Below are positions 48,206 through 63,355 of a stretch of 64,000 bases of DNA, piece by piece. Within the stretch, counting starts at the first letter, position 1; each line of letters opens with the position of its first letter. Made by a program: the position numbers and the translations under genes. The stretch comes from Streptomyces sp. P9-A2 (lineage in GTDB: Bacteria; Actinomycetota; Actinomycetes; Streptomycetales; Streptomycetaceae), in assembly GCF_036634175.1 (NCBI RefSeq), contig NZ_JAZIFX010000001.1:4774001-4838000 (forward strand). The letters are read 5' to 3'. Under the pieces are notes generated by a model. That model had not been told where the DNA came from, did no database searches, and saw nothing but the letters and a program-made list of their open reading frames with translations.

Positions 48206-49192
48206 ATGGGCATGTCCGCATGGAAGCGCGCGGGTGTCTGCGTGGCGGCCGTGACGGTCGTCGCGGGGGCCGCGGGCTGTCAGGCCGGTGACGGCGACGG
48301 GGGAGCGAAGGCCAAGGCGGCGGAGCCCAAGGTCCTGTCCCGGGGCGAGGCGTCCGAGGTCCTTCAGGCCGCCTTCAAGAAGACGACGGAGGCGAAGTCC
48401 GCCAAGGTCCGGATGACCATGTCAATGCCCGCGAGCATGCAGGGCATGGGGGACATGGTGGGTGCGGCGGGCGACGGCACCATGGAGATGACCGGAGTCC
48501 AGGGCTGGGACCCCGCGGTCATGGATATGACCATCAAGGGATCCGACCTCGCGGGGCTCGATCCCGACGCGCCCTCCGAGATCCGCATGATCATGCTGGA
48601 CAACGTGATGTACGCGGACATGGGTACGGAGCAGGCTGCCGGGATGGACGGCAAGCGCTGGATGAAGCTGGACTTCCAGGCCATCGCCGAGGAGGCCGGG
48701 AGCAAGGAACTGCAGAAGCAGATCACCGGCAGCCTGGAGAGCATGAACCAGGACCCGGCCCAGCAGCTGGCCCTGCTGCTCGAGTCACCGAACCTGAAGC
48801 ACGTCGGCCCCCAGAAGGTGGACGGCGTCCAGGCGCAGCACTACAAGGGCACCCTGACCTTCGAGGAGATCATCAAGGGCAACGGGGCGCTCGACCTCCT
48901 CTCCGGGGAGGAACGCAAGGAGCTCATCGCCAACGCCGAGGAGTCGGGCCTGAAGGGCTACGACACCGAGGTCTGGGTCAACGAGGACGACTACCCGGTC
49001 AAGATGGTCCTCGGCATGAAGTCGGACGAGGGCACGGTCGACATCACCACGCACTACTCCGACTACGGGGCCCGGGCGACGGTCGAGGCACCGCCGGCCA
49101 AGGAAACGGTCGACCTCTTCGAGATGCTGCAGGGCCTCGAGGAAGGGCTCTCGGACATCGGAGCGGACGCCGGGGCCGACGCCGACGTCTGA
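48206..49192 (+). CDS. LppX-like lipoprotein
   Basis: A signal peptide with basic KRAG, a hydrophobic core VCVAAVTVVAGAAG and Cys25 in AGAAGCQAG forms a lipobox variant, so the protein should be anchored outside the cytoplasmic membrane. The rest is rich in Met in its first half (MTMSMPASMQGMGDM) and has the alternating beta-strand look of LprG/LppX-like carriers. In-frame starts are GTG 48197, ATG 48206 and ATG 48212; 48206 is chosen from GGGGTGGG spacing. It sits between rplA and rplJ and has its own transcription unit. Confidence 0.8.
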   Translation: MGMSAWKRAGVCVAAVTVVAGAAGCQAGDGDGGAKAKAAEPKVLSRGEASEVLQAAFKKTTEAKSAKVRMTMSMPASMQGMGDMVGAAGDGTMEMTGVQGWDPAVMDMTIKGSDLAGLDPDAPSEIRMIMLDNVMYADMGTEQAAGMDGKRWMKLDFQAIAEEAGSKELQKQITGSLESMNQDPAQQLALLLESPNLKHVGPQKVDGVQAQHYKGTLTFEEIIKGNGALDLLSGEERKELIANAEESGLKGYDTEVWVNEDDYPVKMVLGMKSDEGTVDITTHYSDYGARATVEAPPAKETVDLFEMLQGLEEGLSDIGADAGADADV

Positions 49193-49260
49193 GTGGCGTG
49201 ACCCTCCCGACGGACGGCTCGACCGCCGGGAGGGACCGCTCTGACGGTCCCGCCGGGCCT

Positions 49261-49555
49261 GACGCCCCGCTGTCCGGACGGCCCATCGTCCGGCCCGCCG
49301 TCCGGCTCTGACGGCCCGCCGTCCGGCCTGACGGTCCGCCGGCGGGCCGGACCGTCGGGCCCGACGCCCCGCTGTCCGGACGGCCCATCGTCCGGCCCGC
49401 CGTCCGGCTCTGACGGCCCGCCGTCCGGCCTGACGGTCCCGCCGGGGCTGACGGTCCGCCGGCGGGCCGGACCGTCGGGCCCGACGCCCCGCTGTCCGGA
49501 CGGCCCATCGCCCGGCCCGCCGTCCGGCTCCGACGGCCCGCCGTCCGGTCCGACG
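49261..49555. repeat. GC-rich repeat island upstream of rplJ
   Basis: A ~102-120-base unit starting GACGCCCCGCTGTCCGGACG recurs at 49261, 49363 and 49483 (third copy truncated and diverged), built from CCGGACGG, CCGCCGTCCGG and GGACCGTCGGGCC palindromic blocks. Frames are open by composition on both strands but code only Gly/Pro/Arg/Asp tracts. It fills most of the 672-base gap. Confidence 0.88.
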
Positions 49556-49586
49556 GTGCGTCCTGAACGTCCCGACGGGAACGGAT

Positions 49587-49616
49587 TTGCCTCGCGGCGA
49601 TCCGTTCCCGTACTCT
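49587..49616 (+). promoter_or_regulatory. rplJ promoter inside an inverted repeat
   Basis: TTGCCT (49587-49592), 18 bases, TACTCT (49611-49616). A perfect 11-bp inverted repeat (49576-49586 with 49600-49610) embraces the -35 box. It may be an operator or a hairpin that ends upstream transcription. Confidence 0.55.
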
Positions 49617-49864
49617 CCACAGGAAGCCAAAGACCGCTGGTCGTTGCCGTGCACTCGCAAGAGGGTGCGGTGGCCGAAGGATCCGCTGAACTGCGGACGA
49701 CCCGCGCAGGTGACTGTGGAAGAGTTCCCGGAAATTCGCGGCCGCGAGGATGCGAATCACCGGTTGAGCCTCGCCCCGTGCGCCTGCGCCCGGGGCGTTT
49801 CGTTTTTCCCAGTCCTCCTTCGGGTCCGCGCGGTCCGAATCACCCGGAAGGAGGCCGAGACTCT
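49617..49864 (+). promoter_or_regulatory. L10 leader
   Basis: A ~245-base untranslated leader before rplJ. The AAGACCGCTGGTCGTTGCCG block fits the bacterial L10 leader, where L10(L12)4 represses its own synthesis. It ends with a hairpin CGCCCCG (49772-49778) / CGGGGCG (49791-49797) followed by TTTCGTTTTT, so control may include early termination. Recognition is by eye. Confidence 0.65.
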
Positions 49865-50395
49865 ATGGCGAGGCCCGACAAGGCTGCCGCGGTTGCCGAG
49901 CTGACGGACAAGTTCCGCAGCTCCAACGCCGCCGTGCTGACCGAGTACCGCGGTCTCACCGTGGCGCAGCTCAAGACGCTGCGTCGTTCGCTCGGTGAGA
50001 ACGCCCAGTACGCCGTGGTGAAGAACACGCTGACCAAGATTGCGGCCAACGAGGCCGGGATCACGCTGGACGACCAGCTCTTCGCTGGTCCGACGGCAGT
50101 CGCCTTCGTCACCGGTGACCCGGTGGAGTCGGCGAAGGGTCTTCGTGACTTCGCCAAGGACAACCCGAATCTCATCATCAAGGGCGGTGTCCTTGACGGT
50201 AAGGCGCTGTCCGCCGATGAGATCAAGAAGCTCGCGGACCTCGAGTCCCGCGAGGTTCTGCTCTCCAAGCTGGCGGGTGCCTTCAAGGGCAAGCAGTCCC
50301 AGGCTGCTCAGCTCTTCCAGGCGCTTCCGTCGAAGCTCGTCCGCACTGTGGACGCGCTTCGCGCCAAGCAGGACGAGCAGGGCGGTGCCGAGTAA
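49865..50395 (+). CDS. rplJ: Ribosomal protein L10
   Basis: A 176-residue stalk-base protein that recruits L12 dimers to the 50S subunit. The start [17 protein letters not shown] and the [14 protein letters not shown] segment are typical. The C-terminal helix ([20 protein letters not shown]) binds L12. AAGGAGG precedes the ATG. It is coupled to rplL, 115 bases downstream. Confidence 0.98.
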   Translation: MARPDKAAAVAELTDKFRSSNAAVLTEYRGLTVAQLKTLRRSLGENAQYAVVKNTLTKIAANEAGITLDDQLFAGPTAVAFVTGDPVESAKGLRDFAKDNPNLIIKGGVLDGKALSADEIKKLADLESREVLLSKLAGAFKGKQSQAAQLFQALPSKLVRTVDALRAKQDEQGGAE

Positions 50396-50510
50396 TTCGG
50401 CTCGCTTTCCGGCTCTTGCCGACATGAGGCAAGGGTCATAGCGGGCCCGTAGTACGCCCGCCTCACCCAGTACACCCGGCACCTGCCGATTTAGTGGAAG
50501 GACCGCCATC

Positions 50511-50894
50511 ATGGCGAAGCTCACCCAGGACGAGCTGCTGGCCCAGTTCGAGGGCATGACCCTCATCGAGCTCTCCGAGTTCGTGAAGGCCTTCGAGGAG
50601 AAGTTCGACGTCACCGCCGCCGCCGCGGTCGCCGTGGCCGGTCCGGCCGCCCCGGGCGCCCCGGTCGAGGCCGAGGCCGAGCAGGATGAGTTCGACGTCG
50701 TCCTCACCGGCGCCGGCGACAAGAAGATCCAGGTCATCAAGGTCGTGCGCGAGCTGACCTCCCTCGGCCTGAAGGAGGCCAAGGACCTGGTCGACGGTGC
50801 GCCGAAGGCCGTCGTCGAGAAGGTCAACAAGGAAGCCGCCGCGAAGGCCAAGGAGGCCCTCGAGGGCGCCGGCGCCTCCGTCGAGGTCAAGTAA
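50511..50894 (+). CDS. rplL: Ribosomal protein L7/L12
   Basis: A 127-residue stalk protein that activates EF-Tu and EF-G. N-terminal dimerisation domain to residue ~32, Ala/Pro/Glu hinge ~38-58, C-terminal factor-binding domain with [30 protein letters not shown] precedes the ATG. Confidence 0.98.
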   Translation: MAKLTQDELLAQFEGMTLIELSEFVKAFEEKFDVTAAAAVAVAGPAAPGAPVEAEAEQDEFDVVLTGAGDKKIQVIKVVRELTSLGLKEAKDLVDGAPKAVVEKVNKEAAAKAKEALEGAGASVEVK

Positions 50895-50978
50895 GACCTT
50901 TCGGGTCCGACAGGACCCCCAGCGGCCCGGCAGCGCCGGATCCGCACCGCGTCCACCAGGGCGTGTAACGCGCAAGCG

Positions 50979-51016
50979 CCGAGGAGCGATCATCCATCCG
51001 GGTGGTCGCTCCTCGG
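50979..51016 (+). terminator. Hairpin between rplL and rpoB
   Basis: CCGAGGAGCGATCA (50979-50992) pairs, with G-T wobbles, with TGGTCGCTCCTCGG (51003-51016). Such hairpins in rplL-rpoB gaps often reduce readthrough or are processing sites. The rest of the 626-base gap has no supported gene. Confidence 0.65.
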
Positions 51017-51308
51017 TGTCTCCGGGAGCGGTGACGGTTGCCTCGAACCCGGGACGGCGGGGGGTAGGGTGATCTTCGTCGTGGCCCTGTGCGGGCCACG
51101 GCGGGTCGCCTGTCGAAGGGCGGTATCGGGCAAGGGGGCCTTGACGAACCGCACGCGGCGCGCAATTCTCAGGACGCGTCGTCACAAGGATCCGAATCCG
51201 AGGCATGGATCGGCGGCGAAGAGGGCAGTATCACGGTGCGTTGAGGGCATGACCGTGTCACAGGAGTTGAGAGCAACGAGGGCCTTCGAGGATCTCGAAA
51301 ACCCGCAC

Positions 51309-51337
51309 TGGACATCAGTGTGCCAAGTGGCTACACT
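51309..51337 (+). promoter_or_regulatory. rpoB promoter
   Basis: TGGACA (51309-51314), 17 bases, TACACT (51332-51337). This predicts a leader of about 180 bases before the TTG start of rpoB. It would let rpoBC be transcribed apart from rplJL. Confidence 0.6.
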
Positions 51338-51520
51338 GACCCTTTGCGCTGCCTGTTAGCTGTCCCCTGCCCGTCACCAGGGGCATGCCCTCACTTGAGC
51401 ACTGACGATCAGATCCTCTCTGACCTGGCCTTTCTTGCCGGGAAGCGAAGTGTCTGCCGTGGTGTCCCGTGGGGGGCCGGTACGCGCGTAGTGAGTCCGA
51501 GCCCTCGGAAGGACCCCCTC

Positions 51521-54500
51521 TTGGCCGCCTCGCGCAATGCCTCGACCGCGAATACGAACAACGTTGCCAGCACTGCTCCGCTGCGCATCTCTTTTGCAAA
51601 GATCAAGGAGCCCCTCGAGGTTCCCAACCTTCTCGCGCTGCAGACCGAGAGCTTCGACTGGCTGCTCGGCAACGACGCCTGGAAGGCTCGCGTCGAGGCC
51701 GCTCTGGAGAACGGTCAGGACGTCCCCACCAAGTCCGGTCTTGAAGAGATCTTCGAGGAGATCTCGCCGATCGAGGACTTCTCCGGGTCGATGTCGCTGA
51801 CCTTCCGCGACCACCGCTTCGAGCCGTCCAAGAACTCCATCGACGAGTGCAAGGACCGCGACTTCACGTATGCGGCTCCGCTCTTCGTCACCGCCGAGTT
51901 CACCAACAACGAGACCGGCGAGATCAAGTCCCAGACCGTCTTCATGGGCGACTTCCCGCTCATGACGAACAAGGGCACCTTCGTCATCAACGGCACCGAG
52001 CGTGTCGTGGTGTCGCAGCTGGTTCGTTCGCCGGGTGTCTACTTCGACTCCAGCATCGACAAGACGTCCGACAAGGACATCTTCTCCGCCAAGATCATCC
52101 CGTCCCGGGGTGCCTGGCTGGAGATGGAGATCGACAAGCGCGACATGGTCGGCGTCCGCGTCGACCGCAAGCGCAAGCAGTCCGTCACCGTCCTGCTCAA
52201 GGCGCTCGGCTGGACCACCGAGCAGATCCTCGAGGAGTTCGGCGAGTACGAGTCCATGCGCGCCACCCTGGAGAAGGACCACACCCAGGGCCAGGACGAC
52301 GCGCTGCTCGACATCTACCGCAAGCTGCGTCCGGGCGAGCCCCCCACCCGGGAGGCCGCGCAGACGCTGCTCGAGAACCTCTACTTCAACCCCAAGCGCT
52401 ACGACCTCGCCAAGGTCGGCCGCTACAAGGTCAACAAGAAGCTGGGTGCCGACGCGCCGCTCAACGCGGGCGTGCTGACCGTCGAGGACATCATCTCGAC
52501 GATCAAGTACCTGGTGCAGCTGCACGCCGGCGAGATCGAGACCGCCGTCGGTGACAGCGGCCAGACGATCGTCGTCGAGACGGACGACATCGACCACTTC
52601 GGCAACCGTCGTCTGCGCAGCGTCGGCGAGCTCATCCAGAACCAGGTCCGTACGGGTCTGGCCCGGATGGAGCGTGTCGTGCGTGAGCGCATGACGACCC
52701 AGGACGTCGAGGCGATCACGCCGCAGACCCTGATCAACATCCGGCCGGTCGTCGCCTCCATCAAGGAGTTCTTCGGCACCAGCCAGCTGTCGCAGTTCAT
52801 GGACCAGAACAACCCGCTGTCCGGGCTGACGCACAAGCGTCGTCTGTCCGCGCTCGGCCCGGGTGGTCTCTCCCGTGAGCGGGCCGGCTTCGAGGTCCGT
52901 GACGTGCACCCCTCGCACTACGGCCGCATGTGCCCGATCGAGACGCCCGAAGGCCCGAACATCGGTCTGATCGGCTCGCTCGCCTCCTACGGCCGGGTCA
53001 ACGCGTTCGGTTTCGTCGAGACCCCGTACCGCAAGGTCATCGACGGTCAGGTCACCGACGACGTCGACTACCTGACCGCCGACGAGGAGGACCGCTTCGT
53101 CATCGCGCAGGCCAACGCCCCGCTGAGTGACGACATGCGGTTCGCCGAGGCCCGCGTGCTGGTCCGCCGCAAGGGCGGCGAGGTCGACTACGTCAGCCCC
53201 GACGAGGTCGACTACATGGACGTCTCGCCGCGCCAGATGGTGTCGGTCGCGACCGCCATGATCCCCTTCCTCGAGCACGACGACGCCAACCGTGCCCTCA
53301 TGGGCGCGAACATGATGCGTCAGGCCGTGCCGCTGATCAGGTCCGAGTCCCCGCTCGTCGGCACCGGCATGGAGTACCGCTCCGCCGCCGACGCCGGTGA
53401 CGTGGTCAAGGCCGAGAAGGCGGGTGTGGTCCAGGAGGTCTCCGCGGACTACATCACCACGACCAACGACGACGGCACGTACATCACGTACCGCCTGGCC
53501 AAGTTCGCCCGTTCAAACCAGGGCACCTCGGTCAACCAGAAGGTCATCGTCGACGAGGGCGACCGCGTCATCGAGGGCCAGGTCCTCGCCGACGGTCCGG
53601 CCACCGAGAACGGCGAGATGGCGCTCGGCAAGAACCTGCTGGTCGCGTTCATGCCGTGGGAGGGTCACAACTACGAGGACGCGATCATCCTGTCGCAGCG
53701 CCTCGTCCAGGACGACGTCCTCTCCTCGATCCACATCGAGGAGCACGAGGTCGACGCCCGTGACACCAAGCTCGGCCCCGAGGAGATCACCCGGGACATC
53801 CCGAACGTCTCCGAGGAGGTCCTCGCCGACCTCGACGAGCGCGGCATCATCCGCATCGGTGCCGAGGTCGTCGCCGGTGACATCCTCGTCGGCAAGGTCA
53901 CGCCCAAGGGCGAGACCGAGCTGACCCCGGAGGAGCGCCTGCTGCGCGCGATCTTCGGTGAGAAGGCCCGCGAGGTCCGCGACACCTCGCTGAAGGTGCC
54001 GCACGGCGAGATCGGCAAGATCATCGGTGTGCGCGTCTTCGACCGCGAGGAGGGCGACGAGCTTCCCCCCGGTGTGAACCAGCTGGTGCGCGTCTACGTC
54101 GCGCAGAAGCGCAAGATCACCGACGGTGACAAGCTCGCCGGCCGTCACGGCAACAAGGGCGTCATCTCGAAGATCCTGCCGATCGAGGACATGCCGTTCC
54201 TGGAGGACGGCACCCCGGTCGACATCATCCTCAACCCCCTCGGTGTGCCGTCCCGAATGAACCCGGGACAGGTTCTGGAGATCCACCTCGGCTGGCTCGC
54301 CAGCCGCGGCTGGGACGTCTCCGGCCTCGCCGAGGAATGGGCGGAGCGCCTGCAGACCATCGGCGCCGACAAGGTCGAGCCCGGCACCAACGTCGCCACC
54401 CCCGTCTTCGACGGTGCGCGCGAGGACGAGCTGGCCGGCCTGCTGCAGCACACCGTCCCGAACCGGGACGGCGAGCGCATGGTGCTCCCGACCGGCAAGG

Positions 54501-55009
54501 CGAGGCTGTTCGACGGCCGCTCCGGCGAGCCGTTCCCGGAGCCGATCTCGATCGGCTACATGTACATCCTCAAGCTGCACCACCTGGTCGACGACAAGCT
54601 GCACGCCCGCTCGACCGGTCCGTACTCGATGATCACCCAGCAGCCGCTGGGTGGTAAGGCCCAGTTCGGTGGCCAGCGCTTCGGTGAGATGGAGGTGTGG
54701 GCGCTGGAGGCGTACGGCGCCGCTTACGCCCTCCAGGAGCTGCTGACCATCAAGTCCGACGACGTGACCGGCCGCGTGAAGGTCTACGAGGCCATCGTCA
54801 AGGGCGAGAACATCCCCGAGCCGGGCATCCCCGAGTCCTTCAAGGTCCTCATCAAGGAGATGCAGTCCCTGTGCCTCAATGTGGAGGTGCTGTCCTCGGA
54901 CGGCATGTCCATCGAGATGCGCGACACCGACGAGGACGTCTTCCGCGCTGCGGAGGAGCTCGGCATCGACCTGTCCCGGCGCGAGCCGAGCAGCGTCGAA
55001 GAGGTCTGA
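51521..55009 (+). CDS. rpoB: RNA polymerase beta subunit
   Basis: 1162 residues. The TTG at 51521 is chosen because it yields [14 protein letters not shown], the Streptomyces RpoB start I recall, with GAAGGA 7 bases upstream; the open frame extends further 5' but without homology. Rifampicin cluster I ([18 protein letters not shown] to [10 protein letters not shown], residues ~420-450) has the wild-type residues, including His and Ser at the usual resistance positions, so a sensitive enzyme is predicted. The gene is co-transcribed with rpoC, 111 bases downstream. Confidence 0.97.
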   Translation: MAASRNASTANTNNVASTAPLRISFAKIKEPLEVPNLLALQTESFDWLLGNDAWKARVEAALENGQDVPTKSGLEEIFEEISPIEDFSGSMSLTFRDHRFEPSKNSIDECKDRDFTYAAPLFVTAEFTNNETGEIKSQTVFMGDFPLMTNKGTFVINGTERVVVSQLVRSPGVYFDSSIDKTSDKDIFSAKIIPSRGAWLEMEIDKRDMVGVRVDRKRKQSVTVLLKALGWTTEQILEEFGEYESMRATLEKDHTQGQDDALLDIYRKLRPGEPPTREAAQTLLENLYFNPKRYDLAKVGRYKVNKKLGADAPLNAGVLTVEDIISTIKYLVQLHAGEIETAVGDSGQTIVVETDDIDHFGNRRLRSVGELIQNQVRTGLARMERVVRERMTTQDVEAITPQTLINIRPVVASIKEFFGTSQLSQFMDQNNPLSGLTHKRRLSALGPGGLSRERAGFEVRDVHPSHYGRMCPIETPEGPNIGLIGSLASYGRVNAFGFVETPYRKVIDGQVTDDVDYLTADEEDRFVIAQANAPLSDDMRFAEARVLVRRKGGEVDYVSPDEVDYMDVSPRQMVSVATAMIPFLEHDDANRALMGANMMRQAVPLIRSESPLVGTGMEYRSAADAGDVVKAEKAGVVQEVSADYITTTNDDGTYITYRLAKFARSNQGTSVNQKVIVDEGDRVIEGQVLADGPATENGEMALGKNLLVAFMPWEGHNYEDAIILSQRLVQDDVLSSIHIEEHEVDARDTKLGPEEITRDIPNVSEEVLADLDERGIIRIGAEVVAGDILVGKVTPKGETELTPEERLLRAIFGEKAREVRDTSLKVPHGEIGKIIGVRVFDREEGDELPPGVNQLVRVYVAQKRKITDGDKLAGRHGNKGVISKILPIEDMPFLEDGTPVDIILNPLGVPSRMNPGQVLEIHLGWLASRGWDVSGLAEEWAERLQTIGADKVEPGTNVATPVFDGAREDELAGLLQHTVPNRDGERMVLPTGKARLFDGRSGEPFPEPISIGYMYILKLHHLVDDKLHARSTGPYSMITQQPLGGKAQFGGQRFGEMEVWALEAYGAAYALQELLTIKSDDVTGRVKVYEAIVKGENIPEPGIPESFKVLIKEMQSLCLNVEVLSSDGMSIEMRDTDEDVFRAAEELGIDLSRREPSSVEEV

Positions 55010-55120
55010 CGGGAGTTCCGGTCAGGAGGTTCGGTGATGAAGATCCCTGAACCTCCGGCCGGCCCCAGGACCCCCGTATCAGACCCCATGACTTACAACC
55101 CTGAGAGGGATTGACGCATA

Positions 55121-59020
<3,900 letters not shown>

Positions 59021-59037
59021 GCGAGTCGCCCGACGTA

Positions 59038-59085
59038 CCGCAGGGGCGGTCACTCCCGTTTCGTACGGGGTGGCCGCCCCTGCGG
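59038..59085 (+). terminator. Terminator of rpoBC
   Basis: CCGCAGGGGCGG pairs with CCGCCCCTGCGG across an interrupted inner stem around TTTCGTA. It begins 18 bases after the rpoC stop. Confidence 0.8.
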
Positions 59086-59186
59086 CGTTCCCATGACCTG
59101 TACCGGTTTCGTGACGCGCTGCGGTGCCGGAAGGCGTCGCGGGGGGCGCATGATGGGATGACGTGTGAAGTCGGGGGAGGTACCTG

Positions 59187-59789
59187 GTGTCGCAGTCGCC
59201 GTATCCGTCGTGGCAGCCCTGGCAGGGGCGGGGTGTTCCGCAGCCGTGGGGAGGACCTGGGGGACCGGTAGGGCCTGTAGGTCCGGTGGGGCCGGGAGGG
59301 CCGCCGCAGGGCGGGCCTCCGATGCTGGCCTCGCACGCGGACCGGGAGCGCACCGTGGACGTGCTCCGGGCCGGGTTCGCCGAGGGCCGGCTGGACCAGC
59401 AGGAACTCGAGCGGCGGGTGGCCAGGGCCTACCAGGCGCGCACGGTGGCGGATCTGGCGCTGCTGGTGTCCGATCTGCCGCAGGGCCCCGTACCGCAGAC
59501 CGCGCCGGTGCAGTACGTCGCTCCGATGGCGACGGCGACGTTCCTGCCCCGGCCGCCGAAGACCAATGAGAAGGCGGTCGGGTCCATGGTGTGCGGGCTG
59601 CTGTGTCTGGCGACGGGTGGCCTGACCGGTATTCCGGCCGTGATCCTCGGGCACACGGCCCGCGCGGAGATCCGGCGGACGGGCGACGCCGGCGACGCGT
59701 ACGCGCTGACCGGACTGGCGTTCGGCTGGCTGTCCACGGTCGGCTGGGCCCTGCTGATCATGCTGATGGTCCTGGCCGGCGGCGGGTAG
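59187..59789 (+). CDS. DUF1707/DUF4190 membrane protein
   Basis: A 200-residue protein. Residues ~1-48 are Gly/Pro-rich (GPVGPVGPVGPGGPP). SHADRERTVDVLRAGFAEGRLDQQELERRV is the DUF1707 domain at ~49-85. Two helices with GLLCLATGGLTGIPAVILGH form DUF4190. GTG start. This pairing is frequent in actinobacteria; the role is unknown. It stands alone between rpoC and the str operon. Confidence 0.88.
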   Translation: MSQSPYPSWQPWQGRGVPQPWGGPGGPVGPVGPVGPGGPPQGGPPMLASHADRERTVDVLRAGFAEGRLDQQELERRVARAYQARTVADLALLVSDLPQGPVPQTAPVQYVAPMATATFLPRPPKTNEKAVGSMVCGLLCLATGGLTGIPAVILGHTARAEIRRTGDAGDAYALTGLAFGWLSTVGWALLIMLMVLAGGG

Positions 59790-59799
59790 GGAAGAGGTC

Positions 59800-59990
59800 C
59801 GGGCGTTGTCCGGGCGGCGTGCGGCCGGGATCCGGCCGTTGTCTGGCCGGCGTATGGCGGGGTCCGGTCGGCGTGCGGCTGTGGTCCGGGCGGTGTCCGG
59901 TCGGCGTGCGGCTGGGATTCGGTGGCGTCCGGTCGCTGTCCGGCCGGCGTGCGGGTGATGTCTGGCCGGCGTCCGGTGGGGGTCCGAAGG
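59800..59990. repeat. CCGG/GGCGTGCGG repeats upstream of the str operon
   Basis: Many copies of a GTCCGG-(T/C)CGGCGTGCGG block, including an exact 20-base repeat GTCCGGTCGGCGTGCGGCTG at 59862-59881 and 59895-59914. They fill part of the 510-base gap between the DUF1707 gene and rpsL and code for nothing that I can support. Confidence 0.85.
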
Positions 59991-60074
59991 GCCGGAGACC
60001 GCCCATTCGAAGATCATTACCCGTGTTCGGGCTTCACTCGCTTCGCGCGGCGATGGGGTGAGGGCCCATTTGTT

Positions 60075-60103
60075 TTGACCGCAGCCAATGCTATAGGTAC
60101 GCT
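60075..60103 (+). promoter_or_regulatory. str operon promoter
   Basis: TTGACC (60075-60080), 17 bases, TACGCT (60098-60103), with a leader of about 190 bases before rpsL. It matches a strong HrdB-type promoter, as expected for rpsL-rpsG-fusA. Confidence 0.75.
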
Positions 60104-60299
60104 CAGACCTTGTGCCTGGGGTGTGCCCTGGTCTCCGTGCGTGCCATCACCCGTATCGGGGGCTGTGAACGGCCATCGCGATCATGCGTTTCTTTCTGCC
60201 GTGCGGCGGGAGTCCGCGAGATTCGACACACCCGACCGCGTGGGTCGGGGAATGTTCCAGGTTAGCTTCACCATTCGGCACACAGAAACCGGAGAAGTA

Positions 60300-60671
60300 G
60301 TGCCTACGATCCAGCAGCTGGTCCGGAAGGGCCGGCAGGACAAGGTCGAGAAGAACAAGACGCCCGCACTCGAGGGTTCGCCCCAGCGCCGTGGCGTCTG
60401 CACGCGCGTGTTCACGACCACCCCGAAGAAGCCGAACTCGGCCCTGCGCAAGGTCGCGCGTGTGCGTCTGACCAGCGGTATCGAGGTCACTGCTTACATT
60501 CCGGGTGAGGGACACAACCTGCAGGAGCACTCCATCGTGCTCGTGCGCGGCGGCCGTGTGAAGGACCTGCCGGGTGTTCGCTACAAGATCATCCGCGGTT
60601 CGCTCGACACCCAGGGTGTCAAGAACCGCAAGCAGGCCCGCAGCCGCTACGGCGCCAAGAAGGAGAAGTAA
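60300..60671 (+). CDS. rpsL: Ribosomal protein S12
   Basis: A 123-residue decoding-centre protein. [13 protein letters not shown] has the wild-type Lys at the classic streptomycin-resistance position (Lys43), and [10 protein letters not shown] is wild type at the second cluster. GTG start after GGAGAAG. First gene of the str operon. Confidence 0.98.
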   Translation: MPTIQQLVRKGRQDKVEKNKTPALEGSPQRRGVCTRVFTTTPKKPNSALRKVARVRLTSGIEVTAYIPGEGHNLQEHSIVLVRGGRVKDLPGVRYKIIRGSLDTQGVKNRKQARSRYGAKKEK

Positions 60672-60673
60672 GA

Positions 60674-61144
60674 ATGCCTCGTAAGGGCCCCGCCCCGAAG
60701 CGCCCGGTCATCATCGACCCGGTCTACGGTTCTCCTCTTGTCACGTCGCTCATCAACAAGGTGCTGATGAACGGTAAGCGCTCCACCGCCGAGCGCATCG
60801 TCTACGGCGCCATGGAGGGCCTTCGCGAGAAGACCGGCAACGACCCGGTCATCACGCTGAAGCGCGCTCTCGAGAACATCAAGCCGACCCTCGAGGTCAA
60901 GTCCCGCCGTGTCGGTGGCGCCACCTACCAGGTGCCGATCGAGGTCAAGCCCGGCCGTGCCAACACCCTGGCGCTGCGCTGGCTGGTGGGTTACTCCCGC
61001 GCCCGTCGCGAGAAGACCATGACCGAGCGCCTGCTCAACGAGCTCCTCGACGCCAGCAACGGCCTCGGTGCCGCGGTGAAGAAGCGCGAGGACACGCACA
61101 AGATGGCCGAGTCCAACAAGGCCTTCGCGCACTACCGCTGGTAG
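60674..61144 (+). CDS. rpsG: Ribosomal protein S7
   Basis: A 156-residue 30S assembly protein, [20 protein letters not shown], with the conserved KALENIKP-like segment ([19 protein letters not shown]). The ATG lies 2 bases after the rpsL stop, so translation is coupled. Confidence 0.98.
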   Translation: MPRKGPAPKRPVIIDPVYGSPLVTSLINKVLMNGKRSTAERIVYGAMEGLREKTGNDPVITLKRALENIKPTLEVKSRRVGGATYQVPIEVKPGRANTLALRWLVGYSRARREKTMTERLLNELLDASNGLGAAVKKREDTHKMAESNKAFAHYRW

Positions 61145-61183
61145 TCGCTACCCACATCGAGACCGAGAGAAGACCGAAGCCTT

Positions 61184-63310
61184 ATGGCTACTACTTCACT
61201 TGACCTGGCCCATGTCCGCAACATCGGGATCATGGCCCACATCGACGCGGGCAAGACGACCACCACCGAGCGGATCCTGTTCTACACCGGCGTGTCGTAC
61301 AAGATCGGTGAGACCCACGAGGGTTCCGCCACGATGGACTGGATGGAGCAGGAGCAGGAGCGTGGCATCACGATCACCTCTGCTGCGACCACCTGTCACT
61401 GGCCGCTCGAGGACAACGACTACACGATCAACATCATCGACACCCCGGGGCACGTCGACTTCACCGTAGAGGTGGAGCGTTCCCTGCGTGTGCTCGACGG
61501 TGCCGTGACCGTGTTCGACGGTGTCGCCGGTGTCGAGCCGCAGTCCGAGACGGTGTGGCGTCAGGCCGACCGTTACGGCGTGCCGCGTATCTGCTTCGTC
61601 AACAAGCTTGACCGTACCGGCGCGGATTTCCACCGCTGCGTCGACATGATCAAGAACCGCCTGGGTGCGCAGCCGCTGGTCATGCAGCTGCCGATCGGTG
61701 CCGAGGCCGACTTCACGGGCGTCGTGGACCTGGTCCGCATGAAGGCGTTCGTGTGGTCCGCCGAGGCCGCCAAGGGCGAGATGTACGACGTCGTCGACAT
61801 CCCGGCCACGCACGTCGAGGCCGCCGAGGAGTGGCGCGGCAAGCTGATCGAGGCCGTCGCGGAGAACGACGAAGAGATCATGGAGCTGTACCTGGAGGGC
61901 CAGGAGCCCACCGAGGAGCAGCTGCACGCCGCGATCCGTCGTATCACCATCGCGTCCGGCAAGTCCGACGAGATCACGGTCACCCCGGTGTTCTGTGGCA
62001 CCGCGTTCAAGAACAAGGGCGTCCAGCCCCTGCTCGACGCGGTCGTGCGCTACCTCCCGACCCCGCTCGACATCGAGGCCATCGAGGGCCACGACGTCAA
62101 GGACCCCGCGGTCGTGGTCAAGCGCAAGCCGTCCGAGGACGAGCCGCTGTCGGCCCTCGCGTTCAAGATCGCGAGCGACCCGCACCTCGGCAAGCTCACC
62201 TACGTCCGGGTCTACTCGGGCCGCCTGGAGTCCGGCACCGCCGTGCTGAACTCCGTCAAGGGCAAGAAGGAGCGCATCGGCAAGATCTACCGCATGCACG
62301 CGAACAAGCGTGAGGAGATCGCGTCGGTGGGCGCCGGCGACATCGTCGCCGTCATGGGCCTGAAGCAGACCACCACCGGTGAGACGCTGTCCGACGACAA
62401 GCAGCCGGTGATCCTGGAGTCCATGGACTTCCCGGCGCCGGTCATCCAGGTCGCCATCGAGCCCAAGTCGAAGGGTGACCAGGAGAAGCTGGGCGTCGCG
62501 ATCCAGCGCCTGGCCGAGGAGGACCCGTCCTTCCAGGTCCACTCGGACGAGGAGACCGGCCAGACCATCATCGGTGGTATGGGCGAGCTGCACCTCGAGG
62601 TGCTGGTCGACCGTATGCGCCGTGAGTTCAAGGTCGAGGCCAACGTCGGCAAGCCGCAGGTCGCCTACCGTGAGACGATCCGCAAGGCCGTCGAGCGCGT
62701 GGACTACACCCACAAGAAGCAGACCGGTGGTACCGGTCAGTTCGCCAAGGTGCAGATCGCGATCGAGCCCATCGAGGGCGGCGACGCCTCGTACGAGTTC
62801 GTGAACAAGGTGACCGGTGGCCGTATCCCGAAGGAGTACATTCCTTCGGTGGACGCCGGCGCGCAGGAGGCCATGCAGTTCGGTATCCTCGCGGGCTACG
62901 AGATGACGGGCGTTCGCGTCACGCTCATCGACGGTGGCTACCACGAGGTGGACTCCTCCGAGCTCGCCTTCAAGATCGCCGGTTCGCAGGCCTTCAAGGA
63001 GGCCGCGCGCAAGGCTTCGCCCGTGCTCCTCGAGCCGATGATGGCCGTCGAGGTCACCACGCCCGAGGACTACATGGGTGAGGTCATCGGCGACATCAAC
63101 TCCCGCCGTGGCCAGATCCAGGCCATGGAGGAGCGGGCCGGTGCCCGCGTCGTGAAGGGCCTCGTGCCCCTTTCGGAGATGTTCGGCTACGTCGGGGACC
63201 TCCGCAGCAAGACGTCGGGTCGCGCAAGCTACTCGATGCAGTTCGACTCCTACGCCGAGGTTCCGCGGAACGTCGCCGAGGAGATCATCGCGAAGGCCAA
63301 GGGCGAGTAA
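61184..63310 (+). CDS. fusA: Elongation factor G
   Basis: A 708-residue translocase GTPase. The P-loop is [14 protein letters not shown] (~18-31), switch [19 protein letters not shown] the base motif. Domain IV has the [14 protein letters not shown] region near the C-terminus. Wild-type sequence in the fusidate region as far as can be judged. It is followed by tuf after a hairpin. Confidence 0.98.
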   Translation: MATTSLDLAHVRNIGIMAHIDAGKTTTTERILFYTGVSYKIGETHEGSATMDWMEQEQERGITITSAATTCHWPLEDNDYTINIIDTPGHVDFTVEVERSLRVLDGAVTVFDGVAGVEPQSETVWRQADRYGVPRICFVNKLDRTGADFHRCVDMIKNRLGAQPLVMQLPIGAEADFTGVVDLVRMKAFVWSAEAAKGEMYDVVDIPATHVEAAEEWRGKLIEAVAENDEEIMELYLEGQEPTEEQLHAAIRRITIASGKSDEITVTPVFCGTAFKNKGVQPLLDAVVRYLPTPLDIEAIEGHDVKDPAVVVKRKPSEDEPLSALAFKIASDPHLGKLTYVRVYSGRLESGTAVLNSVKGKKERIGKIYRMHANKREEIASVGAGDIVAVMGLKQTTTGETLSDDKQPVILESMDFPAPVIQVAIEPKSKGDQEKLGVAIQRLAEEDPSFQVHSDEETGQTIIGGMGELHLEVLVDRMRREFKVEANVGKPQVAYRETIRKAVERVDYTHKKQTGGTGQFAKVQIAIEPIEGGDASYEFVNKVTGGRIPKEYIPSVDAGAQEAMQFGILAGYEMTGVRVTLIDGGYHEVDSSELAFKIAGSQAFKEAARKASPVLLEPMMAVEVTTPEDYMGEVIGDINSRRGQIQAMEERAGARVVKGLVPLSEMFGYVGDLRSKTSGRASYSMQFDSYAEVPRNVAEEIIAKAKGE

Positions 63311-63355
63311 CGGTCTCCGTTCACACGCTTTAGGCTTGACCCCGGAGCCTTGCTT

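Noticed and set aside
49063..49620. Minus-strand Gly/Pro/Asp-repeat protein over the repeat island
   Set aside because: Several frames are open at once over a DNA repeat; there is no start context, no family and no stable composition, so it is a repeat artefact.
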